A DNA stretch of 9,480 nt from CAYVXE01 sp964455375 (GTDB lineage Bacteria > Zhuqueibacterota > Zhuqueibacteria > Oceanimicrobiales > Oceanimicrobiaceae): contig CAYVXE010000153.1 of the NCBI GenBank assembly GCA_964455375.1, forward strand, positions 1-9,480, written 5' to 3'. Shown here piece after piece: positions 1 to 6,572 of the stretch. Position numbers and translations under genes: made by a program. Position 1 is the first letter of the stretch. Each line of letters begins with the position of its first letter. The notes beneath the pieces are model-generated. The model did no database searches and was not told where the DNA came from. It saw only the letters and a program-made list of their open reading frames with translations.

Positions 1-567
1 CGGATACGGATGCAAAACACGCCGGCATCCAGGGATATTCGTATCAGAGCAGTGAGTGCTACTCCTGCCATCCCACTGGCGAGAAGGGAGATTTTAAGGA
101 ACATGACAGTCAGTACTTTCCGATCTTCAGTGGCGTGCATGCGAATGAATGGAGCGAATGCGCGGCGTGCCATCTAAATGCGACGAACCGAAAGGATTTC
201 ACCTGTTTCACCTGCCATGAACACAACCAGGCGGATACGGATGCAAAACATGTCGGCATTCAGGGGTATTCGTATCAGAGCAGTGAGTGCTACTCCTGTC
301 ATCCCACGGGGGAGAAGGGAGATTTTAAGGAGCACGATAGTCTTTATTTCCCGATTTTTTCCGGGAAACATCAAAACGAATGGAGTGAATGCGCTACCTG
401 TCATCCGAATGCTTTGAATAAAAAAGACTTCACTTGTTTTGATTGTCATGAACATAATCAGACCGAAATGAATGATAAACATAGAGGTATAGCAAATTAT
501 GCATATATCAGCTCAGCATGCTACGATTGCCATCCAGATGGGAGCGTGGAAGGTGAGGGTGGTGATT
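1..567 (+). repeat. 231-bp in-frame tandem repeat encoding tri-heme units
   Basis: The segment starting at base 1 recurs at 232 and, more diverged, at 463, exactly 231 bp apart each time. Over the first 110 bp, copies 1 and 2 differ at ten positions (20, 22, 29, 35, 68, 77, 80, 101, 104 and 107 in copy 1). Nine of these are synonymous and one changes Ala to Val. Similarity falls off in the second half of the unit. The array continues to the left of the window. Confidence 0.9.
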
Positions 568-569
568 AA
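1..569 (+). CDS. Multiheme c-type cytochrome, C-terminal part (5' end outside window)
   Basis: The reading frame is open from base 3 to the TAA at 567-569, giving 188 residues; the start and signal peptide lie upstream. Seven CxxCH heme-attachment motifs are visible: CYSCH, CAACH, CFTCH, CYSCH, CATCH, CFDCH and CYDCH. They sit in 77-residue (231-bp) tandem units of three hemes each; the last unit is cut short after one CYDCH and ends in an acidic Gly-rich tail. Each unit also has lone histidines (DAKH, KEHDS, GVH/GKH, CHEHNQ) that could be distal ligands for bis-His hemes. CxxCH proteins are matured outside the cytoplasm, so electron transfer in the periplasm or at the cell surface is the likely role; partners are unknown. 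A GTG at 135 is in frame but lies inside a repeat unit, so it is not the start. The following barrel gene overlaps its end by 8 nt. The type is clear; the physiological role is inferred. Confidence 0.9.
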   Translation, partial: DTDAKHAGIQGYSYQSSECYSCHPTGEKGDFKEHDSQYFPIFSGVHANEWSECAACHLNATNRKDFTCFTCHEHNQADTDAKHVGIQGYSYQSSECYSCHPTGEKGDFKEHDSLYFPIFSGKHQNEWSECATCHPNALNKKDFTCFDCHEHNQTEMNDKHRGIANYAYISSACYDCHPDGSVEGEGGD

Positions 570-2181
570 ACAGATAGGTCTCGGTCTCCTTTGTCTGGCA
601 TTTTGTAATGTTCCGCTATTGGGGCAGACGGGCAAGAGGCGGGTTGGTGAAATAAAATATCTTTCACAACAATCCATTTACATTAATCTTGGTTCTAAAC
701 AGGGTTTGAGTGTGGGTGATACACTGGTAGTGAAGCGCAAACAACGCCCGATTGGTAAAATTGTCATTGAAAATGTTGCCAACTATTCATCTGCATGTAA
801 AAATATTATAGGGGATGTGAAACTTCAAAAGGGTGACCTTGTAGAAATTTATATTCGATTGGATGAACAGCAAAAAAGCGTGTCGTCGCCGGTAAAATCT
901 CAGCCCTTAAAGTCAACTCCATCCTCAACGTATCAGAAAAAAGTTTATAAAAAGAAACGCGCCAAAAAGAATAATGATCTCAGTGGCAGGATTGGTTTAC
1001 AGACGATATGGTTGAATGATCAAAGTGGGTCAAATCTGGGTTATAAACAATTCGGCCTGAAATCAAAAATCAGAATTAAACGCTTTCTGAGCCTACCATT
1101 GGAATTTCAGATGCGCTGGCGATCAAGAAACCATCATCGCGATCGCTTTGTGGCTGGAGTTGTGGGTGGAAACAGTTGGACACACCGGGTTCAGGAATTT
1201 AGTTTACAGTATGAAAATGGAGATTCGCCCTATGGGTTCGAGTTCGGTCGCATCCTTTCGAATGAAGTCCGCGGTCTCGGATATATTGATGGTGCCGCTT
1301 TAAGTTACAAGTTTTATGGCCCGTGGAGATTTGGATTTGTAGGCGGGATGGAACCCGGAATACAAAATTCTGCCGTTCAAACCAATGAGCAGAAATTCGG
1401 CACGTTCTTAAGTTTTGAAAAAGGAGATTACAGATCGCAGCGACTCGAATCAACAGTGGCATTTTCCGGAAGTTACCACAGCGCTAGGGTGAGCCGTGAG
1501 TTTGTTTACCTGCAAAATTCATTTAACATGGGCTCCGAATTTTCAGTTTATCAAACAGTTGAGTTTGACTTAAACCGGGGTTGGAAAGGCAGAAACAGTG
1601 CGGTACTGCAGTTGACAAATTTTTTTCTGAGTACGAACTATTCACCGGCTCAATTTCTGACACTGAATGTATCTTACGATTCGAGAAAAGCTGTTCGAAT
1701 TTATGAAACGCGCTCTATCCCCGATAGTTTATTTGATGAAACGACGCGGCAGGGTTTTCATTCCGGACTGACGTTAAGGGTGTCCCGTAATGTTCGTTTT
1801 TCAGGAAGTTTGGGCATCAGGTTGAGAAAGGGAAATCTAAATAACACCTTTTCGGCTTCCGGTGCTTTAAATATCCGGCAAATTTTTCACACCTGGGCGA
1901 CGGTAAATACAAGATTTTCTTACTTCTCGACCATGTTCTCAAAAGGTTACCGGCCGCAGATTGCCATTCGGCTTCCGGTCACTCAAAGACTGTCTACGAA
2001 TTTGAGCGGCGGCAGCTACATTTTCAGTGTGGGGAATAGGACCACCCACAACGATTGGTGGGAGGCAACCGCGTACTATCGAATCAATCGTTGGTTGTAC
2101 AGTAATTTTGGGTATCATGCTTATTTAGACAATCGGTTGCAGTCCGGTAGAATTTTTATTGAATCTGGCATTGTTTTCTAA
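562..2181 (+). CDS. Secreted protein with FlgT-C-like domain and outer-membrane beta-barrel
   Basis: With the GTG start at 562 the protein has 539 residues. The open frame runs back to ATG 499 and ATG 538. GTG 562 is preferred because AAGGTGAG (550-557) is well spaced from it and because it places a hydrophobic signal peptide at residues 5-22, with likely cleavage near LLG-Q. Residues 27-98 resemble the FlgT C-terminal SH3-like fold (NLGSKQGLSVGDTLVV, then IGKIVI, NYSSA and KGDLVEI). A Lys/Ser/Pro-rich linker covers about 99-138. From about 139 to the end there are many alternating aromatic/polar strands and a terminal Phe (ESGIVF), typical of outer-membrane barrels recognised by BamA. No CxxCH is present, so it is not itself a heme protein. 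The 8-nt overlap with the cytochrome gene suggests coupled expression and a shared envelope role. Membership of a named porin family cannot be decided by eye. Confidence 0.8.
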   Translation: MIKQIGLGLLCLAFCNVPLLGQTGKRRVGEIKYLSQQSIYINLGSKQGLSVGDTLVVKRKQRPIGKIVIENVANYSSACKNIIGDVKLQKGDLVEIYIRLDEQQKSVSSPVKSQPLKSTPSSTYQKKVYKKKRAKKNNDLSGRIGLQTIWLNDQSGSNLGYKQFGLKSKIRIKRFLSLPLEFQMRWRSRNHHRDRFVAGVVGGNSWTHRVQEFSLQYENGDSPYGFEFGRILSNEVRGLGYIDGAALSYKFYGPWRFGFVGGMEPGIQNSAVQTNEQKFGTFLSFEKGDYRSQRLESTVAFSGSYHSARVSREFVYLQNSFNMGSEFSVYQTVEFDLNRGWKGRNSAVLQLTNFFLSTNYSPAQFLTLNVSYDSRKAVRIYETRSIPDSLFDETTRQGFHSGLTLRVSRNVRFSGSLGIRLRKGNLNNTFSASGALNIRQIFHTWATVNTRFSYFSTMFSKGYRPQIAIRLPVTQRLSTNLSGGSYIFSVGNRTTHNDWWEATAYYRINRWLYSNFGYHAYLDNRLQSGRIFIESGIVF

Positions 2182-3041
2182 AATGAAATGTTGATGGGCT
2201 CCAGGAAAACCGACAAATCCTCATTTACCACAACGAAATGATTCAATGGAACTTCCTGCCAGTCTTTGTCAAATTTTGTGAGTTTTTCTGAAACGATAAG
2301 GACGGAATGCTGGGAGGAACTTACCGGCAGCATGTGGCAAACGCCACCGTGGCATTCGAACCGGCTTCCTGAAGAGTAATAGAGGGTGTTTGGTTTTTGT
2401 GCAGAATCTGAGATATATTTTGTGGCAAGGGTAAATTTTCCGTTCGTGATGGCAACATTGAGCGAGGCGGGTTCCGTGACATTTTTCTCCCGACTAATTT
2501 GCAGAAGTTCAACGATGGTTTCCTGTAAAACCGTCACAAATGTTTGTGGGTTTTCCGATTTACCGGATTTTGTCAGACGGTTTAAAAATAGTGCGAAAAA
2601 ATGTTCGGAATCGGTATCTCCCTGAATCCAGTCGTAAATTTCATCAGAGAGGCGGCGGCGTAAATCCCGCTTAATTTTCCTGAACCCTCCCACATCGCCG
2701 TTATGCATGAAAAGCAGGTTTTTGTATTTGAACGGATGGCAGTTTTCCAGGGTGACATCTCCGAAACTTGCCGCCCGTACATGTGCAAAAATGCAGTTGG
2801 AACGGATCTTGGGCGCGATAGAGCGCAGGTTGCGGTTGTTCCAGGCCGGACTTACGGAAAGAAATACCCCCGGCGTTTCATCGATATTAAAATCGTACCA
2901 GCCAACTCCGAAGCCGTCGCCATTTAACGGTTCTGCACGTTCCCTGGCCTTGTAGCTCTGGCGAATGAGTGAGTTTTCCGGTTGGTACAGGAGCTCATCC
3001 ATCGTGATGGGAGCACCGGAATAAGCTAAAAATCGGCACAT
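2178..3041 (-). CDS. Class II glutamine amidotransferase, YafJ/EgtC-like
   Basis: The protein has 287 residues from the ATG at 3041; AGAGGA lies just upstream. A longer frame goes back to 3224, but that part overlaps the thioredoxin gene. Removing Met1 would expose Cys2 (MCRFLAYSG), the N-terminal nucleophile of class II glutaminases. Further family motifs are NGDGFGVGWY (40-49), FAHVRAAS (85-92), NCHPF (100-104) and MHNGD (112-116). The C-terminal VSEKLT...W..VP segment is also typical of the GATase_4 family. Members hydrolyse glutamine or gamma-glutamyl amides; EgtC does this in ergothioneine synthesis, while many others have no known substrate. No egtB or egtD is in view, so the substrate is open. 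It is the second gene of an operon, 17 nt after the thioredoxin-like gene, and its stop overlaps that of the convergent barrel gene. Family call firm, specific role unknown. Confidence 0.9.
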   Translation of the reverse strand: MCRFLAYSGAPITMDELLYQPENSLIRQSYKARERAEPLNGDGFGVGWYDFNIDETPGVFLSVSPAWNNRNLRSIAPKIRSNCIFAHVRAASFGDVTLENCHPFKYKNLLFMHNGDVGGFRKIKRDLRRRLSDEIYDWIQGDTDSEHFFALFLNRLTKSGKSENPQTFVTVLQETIVELLQISREKNVTEPASLNVAITNGKFTLATKYISDSAQKPNTLYYSSGSRFECHGGVCHMLPVSSSQHSVLIVSEKLTKFDKDWQEVPLNHFVVVNEDLSVFLEPINISF

Positions 3042-3058
3042 GGTTTCCTCTTCTTTGT

Positions 3059-3667
3059 TTAAGACGTGATATTTCCGAAAAGTGCCGTAAACTCTTTGAC
3101 AATGGTTTTGCCGCGATCTCTGCCGTACCAGAGCTGAATTTGTTTGATAATTTCTTCTTTTTCCAATCCTTTGGCTTGGAGCTGCGAAAACAATTCCACG
3201 GCCTCTTTGGGGCGTGGTCCCCACCGGATTATTTCTTCGCCATCTTCATTAAAAATGACCAGGATAGGTATGCTGCGCGTTCCGTCGGTTAGGTAGTGAT
3301 CCATGATATCAGGATTTTCATCACGCGGCAGAATGCGCAGGGTAATGTTTTTGTTGCACTCTGCATATTTTGCAATGAGCGGTAGACTCTGTGATGAATC
3401 GCCACACCAGACTTCTGTGAGCACCATCCATAGTTGTGGTGTTTTGATTTTTGCCAGCAGGCCGCACAATGAGGGAGATACCTCGTAAGTCCGGCCAATT
3501 CTCTGGCTGCGGTGGAAATTCAATTTTGTAAATTCCACCCGTTTTTTGGTTTCGTCGTCACCTGGATGGCTGCCTGCCTTTTCAATAAAGTCTTGCATTC
3601 TTTGTAAATACTGAGCGTAAGTTAGTCCGTTGTGGGGTCTTCTTTCAATAAAAAATTGTTTGGCCAT
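3059..3667 (-). CDS. Thioredoxin-fold protein with single-cysteine WCGDS motif
   Basis: The protein has 202 residues from the ATG at 3667, with GAGG nine bases upstream. It looks like the thioredoxin-like family Pfam calls Thioredoxin_9. An N-terminal helical extension of about 75 residues precedes the fold, the active-site segment is TEVWCGDSS (84-92), and the cis-proline loop is RSIPILVIF (131-139). The usual second cysteine of WCxxC is Ser91. The protein therefore cannot form the normal intramolecular disulfide there and would work through the single Cys88, or would bind rather than oxidise and reduce. There is no signal peptide, so it is cytoplasmic. It is the first gene of an operon with the glutamine amidotransferase. 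The specific partner is unknown. Confidence 0.85.
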   Translation of the reverse strand: MAKQFFIERRPHNGLTYAQYLQRMQDFIEKAGSHPGDDETKKRVEFTKLNFHRSQRIGRTYEVSPSLCGLLAKIKTPQLWMVLTEVWCGDSSQSLPLIAKYAECNKNITLRILPRDENPDIMDHYLTDGTRSIPILVIFNEDGEEIIRWGPRPKEAVELFSQLQAKGLEKEEIIKQIQLWYGRDRGKTIVKEFTALFGNITS

Positions 3668-3708
3668 CTTTGCCTCGATCTGATTTTAATAAAACTATCG
3701 TTCCTGCT

Positions 3709-3737
3709 TTCATAACGATTTTTCGTGTAAATGTAAA
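3709..3737 (-). promoter_or_regulatory. Candidate promoter for thioredoxin-amidotransferase operon
   Basis: On the minus strand, TTTACA (3737-3732) is followed after 17 nt by TATGAA (3714-3709). The -35 box matches the sigma70 consensus at five of six positions and the -10 box at four of six. It would give a leader of roughly 35 nt before the ATG at 3667. The call rests on spacing and position alone, and AT-rich spacers throw up such matches by chance. Confidence 0.35.
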
Positions 3738-3750
3738 TTAAAAATTTACA
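3732..3750. promoter_or_regulatory. 8-bp inverted repeat overlapping the candidate -35 box (possible operator)
   Basis: TGTAAATT (3732-3739) and AATTTACA (3743-3750) are perfect inverted copies separated by AAA. The repeat covers the candidate -35 element of the thioredoxin operon, which is a typical place for a dimeric regulator to bind. Both arms are AT-rich, so chance is a real alternative. Confidence 0.3.
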
Positions 3751-3868
3751 GGAAATAAACCAAACAAAATAAGAAACAATGATGCGTTTACATCCCAAAA
3801 TAGAAGTAAAGTTGAAAAAAGGTTGAAGGTTGAGTTCAAGTGGGATAGGGTAGCAATACTAACAACAT

Positions 3869-3901
3869 AACTCTGACAGGGTTCTAAACTCTGTCAGAGT
3901 T
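3869..3901. repeat. 33-bp double palindrome (possible terminator or dispersed repeat)
   Basis: The arms AACTCTGACAG (3869-3879) and CTGTCAGAGTT (3891-3901) are perfect inverted copies with an 11-nt loop. The right half, 3887-3901, is also palindromic by itself (AACTCTG, T, CAGAGTT), and the left half, 3869-3883, is nearly so (AACTCTG, A, CAGGGTT). Two 15-bp palindromes thus stand 3 bp apart. The element lies 33 nt downstream of the vWA lipoprotein stop codon and could end that minus-strand transcript. The bases after it on that strand are only mildly T-rich, so it is not a classic intrinsic terminator. It may instead belong to a dispersed intergenic repeat family. Confidence 0.6.
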
Positions 3902-3933
3902 CCAAAACAAATACCGTGTGCTAATTTGTAAAT

Positions 3934-4713
3934 TTAGTCCACTCGTCGTGCTCTGACGCCGAAATCCACATTATCCTGAAGCCACTGAAAGAAGTAGGGC
4001 TGCTGTTGCAGAGGCGTTTCCGGCAAAAAGAGTTTTGGGTCTTTCCAGGAAACCATAACATTTGCGTCCTGTGTCCAAATCTTCACTCGCTGCCGGGGTA
4101 TTTTCGTTTGCCAGTTTGTACCGACCACTGCATTTGTATAAAGCAATCGCAAGGTCACGTTTCTGGAAAGGCGCTCCAATGGTTTGACTACTAAACTACT
4201 GAAGTCGGTTTTACCGTTCTTTTTAATATCCGGAATGCCGTCACTAAACATGATGATGGAAATCGGTCGTAAAACCAGATTTTTATTTTTTACCATTAAA
4301 GCACATTGTTCGAAAAATGCGTTGAAGTCGGTGTAGGGATTTGAGACTGATTCCGGGAAAATGTCTTTCAAGGTTGTGCGGATTTCTTCAACGGACTTGT
4401 TTGCAAATGTCTGGATAGGGTAAAACGTCTTAGGTTCGTCCGCCTTTGCGCCGCCAATTGAGCTTACGAAAAGGACATTGGGTACATCCAGTCCACCGAG
4501 GCCATGCAGATGGCTGTAAATATAATTCGCCATAAAGTCCATGGAATCATCATAATAGCCACTCTTTATGAAGGAACCGCTGATATCGACACCCACAAAC
4601 ATCGTGAGCCTTGGTTTGGCTGTGTGATTCTGATCAAAGAAACCGCACCCGGAAAGCTGTAACCAGACCAATGAAACGAATAGAATGCAAAGTGTTTTAT
4701 TGAACGTTGACAT
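3934..4713 (-). CDS. Lipoprotein with von Willebrand factor A-like domain
   Basis: The protein has 259 residues from the ATG at 4713. A longer frame starts at 4788, but only the start at 4713 puts a lipoprotein signal at the N-terminus: a basic, hydrophobic stretch at residues 6-20, then the lipobox LSGC with Cys23. GGAG lies ten bases upstream. The body resembles a vWA fold: FVGVDISGS (39-47) gives the DxSxS metal-site motif (D43, S45, S47), NPYTDF (125-130) could supply the metal-site Thr128, and IIMFSDGIPD (153-162) supplies the downstream Asp158. Such domains bind proteins through a divalent cation and often serve as scaffolds. The gene overlaps the preceding membrane-protein gene by 17 nt, so the two are probably coupled and act in one envelope complex. 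No specific function recognised. Confidence 0.85.
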   Translation of the reverse strand: MSTFNKTLCILFVSLVWLQLSGCGFFDQNHTAKPRLTMFVGVDISGSFIKSGYYDDSMDFMANYIYSHLHGLGGLDVPNVLFVSSIGGAKADEPKTFYPIQTFANKSVEEIRTTLKDIFPESVSNPYTDFNAFFEQCALMVKNKNLVLRPISIIMFSDGIPDIKKNGKTDFSSLVVKPLERLSRNVTLRLLYTNAVVGTNWQTKIPRQRVKIWTQDANVMVSWKDPKLFLPETPLQQQPYFFQWLQDNVDFGVRARRVD

Positions 4714-5962
4714 GAGGCAATTCTCCAAGAGCGTTTTTGGTGTTGTTAAACGTCGGTGATTTAAAGTCGACAGTCTTTTCTGAAACATCTTCAGGAGTCG
4801 TTTTTAAATTCCTTAAAATGTCTAAATTCTTTAATGGTATTTCGAACAAATGTCCCGATGAAATGAGCAGTGTGAAAAAGTTAATGCAAGCTGCCAAAAT
4901 TTGCAGCGGTGGCAGCATGAAGGTAAGCACCAATTCATCGCCGGTTTTTCGGTACCAGGCAAAGTCTGCTTTTATTTTGTCTAAAAAGGATGCGGAAATT
5001 GCACCCTCAGCGTTTGCTTTGAACTGTGTTCGTTCGGGTAACTGTAATCCTTTACCCTGAATAATGGCCAAAATGGTTGGCGTTCCATGTGCAGCAAATA
5101 GAAACCAGGAGAGGCTGCGGATTCCAAACCAGACAAATGTAGAAATTGCCAGAGTCCAGAAAATACCCAGTTCGAAATTTTCCGAATATTGTGCAAACCA
5201 CGGTACCAGCGAATCAACGAATTCACGGTACAGGAAGACCACTTCTACGAATAAGACGACCATTTCTATGACACCGATTCCGGCGATAGCAAAAATACTT
5301 TTTTTCTGAAAAGATTCCACAAACGTCGATAAAACAGCGTAACTTCCCAAGACTACGAACAAAAGAAAAATAAACAACGGGATGCGAATGAAGCTTACTG
5401 AAAGGGTGTCACCCGTGATGTTTGAAAAGGTGTCCACAACCAGAGAGGATGTCACATAAGTAAAAATCGTTGCTTCAATGAGACACCAGAAGATGGTCAG
5501 GGAAACAGCAATCCACGGGATGTTTGATTGTACAATATTTCTTCCAGCTCTTTTCATGATTCTGAACGGAATGAGCAGCAGCTCCTGGAGAAGTGACCAA
5601 ACAATAGCAAAAACGACCTTAATGGTATTTGCACTGGTGACGATCAAACTTAAAATAAATTTTAGGAGGCCACCCCAGAATGCCAAAACGGACTTACCAA
5701 GGTCCCACCAGGTAATAAATAAATCATTGATAAATGCACGTCTGTTGGGCCGCACGAGTACGGTTAACAAACTTGCCACTGTGATCCAACAAGCAAGGAT
5801 GAAAGCGAGTACCGGCAGCAGAAGCAGCAGGCGTTTCCCCGCCATACTCCAGAATAGGTCGTTTTCTCCCCAGGCAAACCGGATGAATGCCTCCTGGAAA
5901 AATGTTGGGAACAGTAATGCGGATAAGCAGGCCTTTACCAAAGCCGAATTTTCTTGCAGCAT
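4697..5962 (-). CDS. Polytopic membrane protein of unknown function
   Basis: The protein has 421 residues from the ATG at 5962, with GGGAG in good position upstream. Hydrophobic segments suggest about six to eight membrane helices, around residues 44-70, 90-112, 114-135, 149-175, 191-215, 222-246 and 264-290, with a shorter one near 345-368. A more polar stretch lies at about 303-343, and the last 40 or so residues are hydrophilic. I see no transporter, kinase or protease motif and do not recognise the family. Its 3' end overlaps the start of the vWA-like lipoprotein gene by 17 nt, so the pair is probably one operon. An envelope complex in which the lipoprotein works with this protein is a reasonable inference. 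Confidence 0.8.
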   Translation of the reverse strand: MLQENSALVKACLSALLFPTFFQEAFIRFAWGENDLFWSMAGKRLLLLLPVLAFILACWITVASLLTVLVRPNRRAFINDLFITWWDLGKSVLAFWGGLLKFILSLIVTSANTIKVVFAIVWSLLQELLLIPFRIMKRAGRNIVQSNIPWIAVSLTIFWCLIEATIFTYVTSSLVVDTFSNITGDTLSVSFIRIPLFIFLLFVVLGSYAVLSTFVESFQKKSIFAIAGIGVIEMVVLFVEVVFLYREFVDSLVPWFAQYSENFELGIFWTLAISTFVWFGIRSLSWFLFAAHGTPTILAIIQGKGLQLPERTQFKANAEGAISASFLDKIKADFAWYRKTGDELVLTFMLPPLQILAACINFFTLLISSGHLFEIPLKNLDILRNLKTTPEDVSEKTVDFKSPTFNNTKNALGELPHVNVQ

Positions 5963-6164
5963 ATTAATTCTCCCTTAAGATAGTTTAAGAATCTCGATCT
6001 TATTTCTGATTTATCAGTTTTTGCAACTACCATACCGCAGTTTACAGAGAAGAGAATCAGATAACTTGTTGAGGTCATGAAATATTTTTATGATTATTTT
6101 TTGTTGTTGATAGATACGAGTCAGGGTGTAATTTTTACACGAGGGTTATACACGATTGATGAGT

Positions 6165-6278
6165 CTGTCGAAAAAGTGGTTTCCTGTTGCGAAGTCGAAG
6201 GCTGTAATTTATTATTTTTAACTCATGATTCGACGATGCTCTACATGGAAATTTATGTAATTTGGACTTTTTCGATAG
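6165..6278. repeat. 13-bp inverted repeat bounding 114 bp; possible IS scar or MITE
   Basis: CTGTCGAAAAAGT (6165-6177) and ACTTTTTCGATAG (6266-6278) are inverted copies matching at 12 of 13 positions. From memory, ends of this kind resemble terminal inverted repeats of some insertion sequences; I have not verified this. CACGAT occurs on both sides (6151-6156 and 6280-6285) but at unequal distances from the arms, so it is not a clean target-site duplication. No transposase fragment is readable inside. Confidence 0.4.
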
Positions 6279-6296
6279 TCACGATGTCACATGAAA

Positions 6297-6338
6297 ACGT
6301 CTGATAATATCGTTGCAACTTTGCGAAAAAACAGACGT
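6297..6338 (+). promoter_or_regulatory. Inverted repeat upstream of the small membrane protein gene
   Basis: ACGTCTG (6297-6303) and CAGACGT (6332-6338) are perfect 7-bp inverted copies, with an 8-bp palindrome GTTGCAAC (6312-6319) between them. The structure ends 29 nt before the start at 6368. It could be an operator or an RNA hairpin in the leader. The long loop makes the case modest. Confidence 0.3.
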
Positions 6339-6367
6339 ATCTATTTGGTAAAAGAAAGGAGATGAAA

Positions 6368-6532
6368 ATGATTTTTGGCATTTTGGAATTTGGATTCATC
6401 TTATTGATTGCTATTCCGTTTTTGGTGATGACTGTTGACGTGGTCATTGACGTCGCAAAGCGCTTTTACGGTTTTTATAAAACCAATGTGAAACATACGT
6501 TGACAAGTGTGTTTACATCCTCGTTGAAATAG
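6368..6532 (+). CDS. Small single-pass membrane protein, 54 residues
   Basis: ATG 6368 follows AAAGGAG (6355-6361) at six bases, the ideal distance. ATG 6362 is in frame but abuts the ribosome binding site. The product begins MIFGILEFGFILLIAIPFLV. It has one hydrophobic segment (about residues 2-24), a short acidic stretch (DVVIDVAKR), and a basic/polar C-terminal tail ending SSLK. This predicts a single-pass inner-membrane protein with a small tail, possibly a regulator or subunit of a larger membrane complex. An excellent intrinsic terminator follows, so the gene looks like a free-standing transcription unit. I do not recognise a family. The ribosome binding site, hydrophobicity and terminator together make it more likely real than not. 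Confidence 0.65.
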   Translation: MIFGILEFGFILLIAIPFLVMTVDVVIDVAKRFYGFYKTNVKHTLTSVFTSSLK

Positions 6533-6572
6533 TGCGATTTACCTTCCTTCTCCATAGCAGGAGTTATTAGCC

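Larger units (their letters stand above)
5963..6367. other. Divergent intergenic region, no convincing gene
   Basis: This stretch separates the minus-strand operon ending at 5962 from the plus-strand small gene at 6368. It is AT-rich. It holds a short palindrome, CTGATTTATCAG, at 6006-6017 that could lie in the promoter of the minus-strand operon, a long imperfect inverted repeat (6165-6278), and a second one (6297-6338). A 75-codon frame at 6077-6304 is not convincing. I see no tRNA or known riboswitch. Confidence 0.5.

Noticed and set aside
135..137. GTG at 135 as the start of the cytochrome
   Set aside because: The frame is open to the window edge and the codon lies inside a repeat unit where the next copy has Lys, so it is an internal valine.
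499..561. Earlier ATG starts (499, 538) for the barrel protein
   Set aside because: They add residues before the signal peptide and lie inside the cytochrome gene. GTG 562 has a well-spaced ribosome binding site. ATG 538 cannot be fully excluded.
1..567. Tandem repeat taken for a CRISPR array or satellite
   Set aside because: The 231-bp period keeps one reading frame with conserved heme motifs. It is a coding repeat.
2386..2955. Plus-strand frames opposite the amidotransferase
   Set aside because: They are antisense shadows of a gene with clear family motifs on the other strand.
3042..3224. 61-residue N-terminal extension of the amidotransferase
   Set aside because: It overlaps the thioredoxin gene and would bury the catalytic Cys2. 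The internal ATG at 3041 has a good ribosome binding site and gives the classic MCR start.
4714..4788. 25-residue N-terminal extension of the vWA lipoprotein
   Set aside because: It would place the lipoprotein signal peptide in the interior, and it lies inside the upstream membrane protein gene.
6077..6304. 75-codon plus-strand frame in the divergent region
   Set aside because: The ribosome binding site (GAGG) sits too close to the ATG, the product has no domain-like pattern, and the inverted-repeat element at 6165-6278 lies across it. It is more likely a chance frame.
6253..6447. Minus-strand 64-codon frame
   Set aside because: It is antisense to the 54-residue gene and its leader, and has no ribosome binding site or domain pattern that would outweigh the plus-strand gene.
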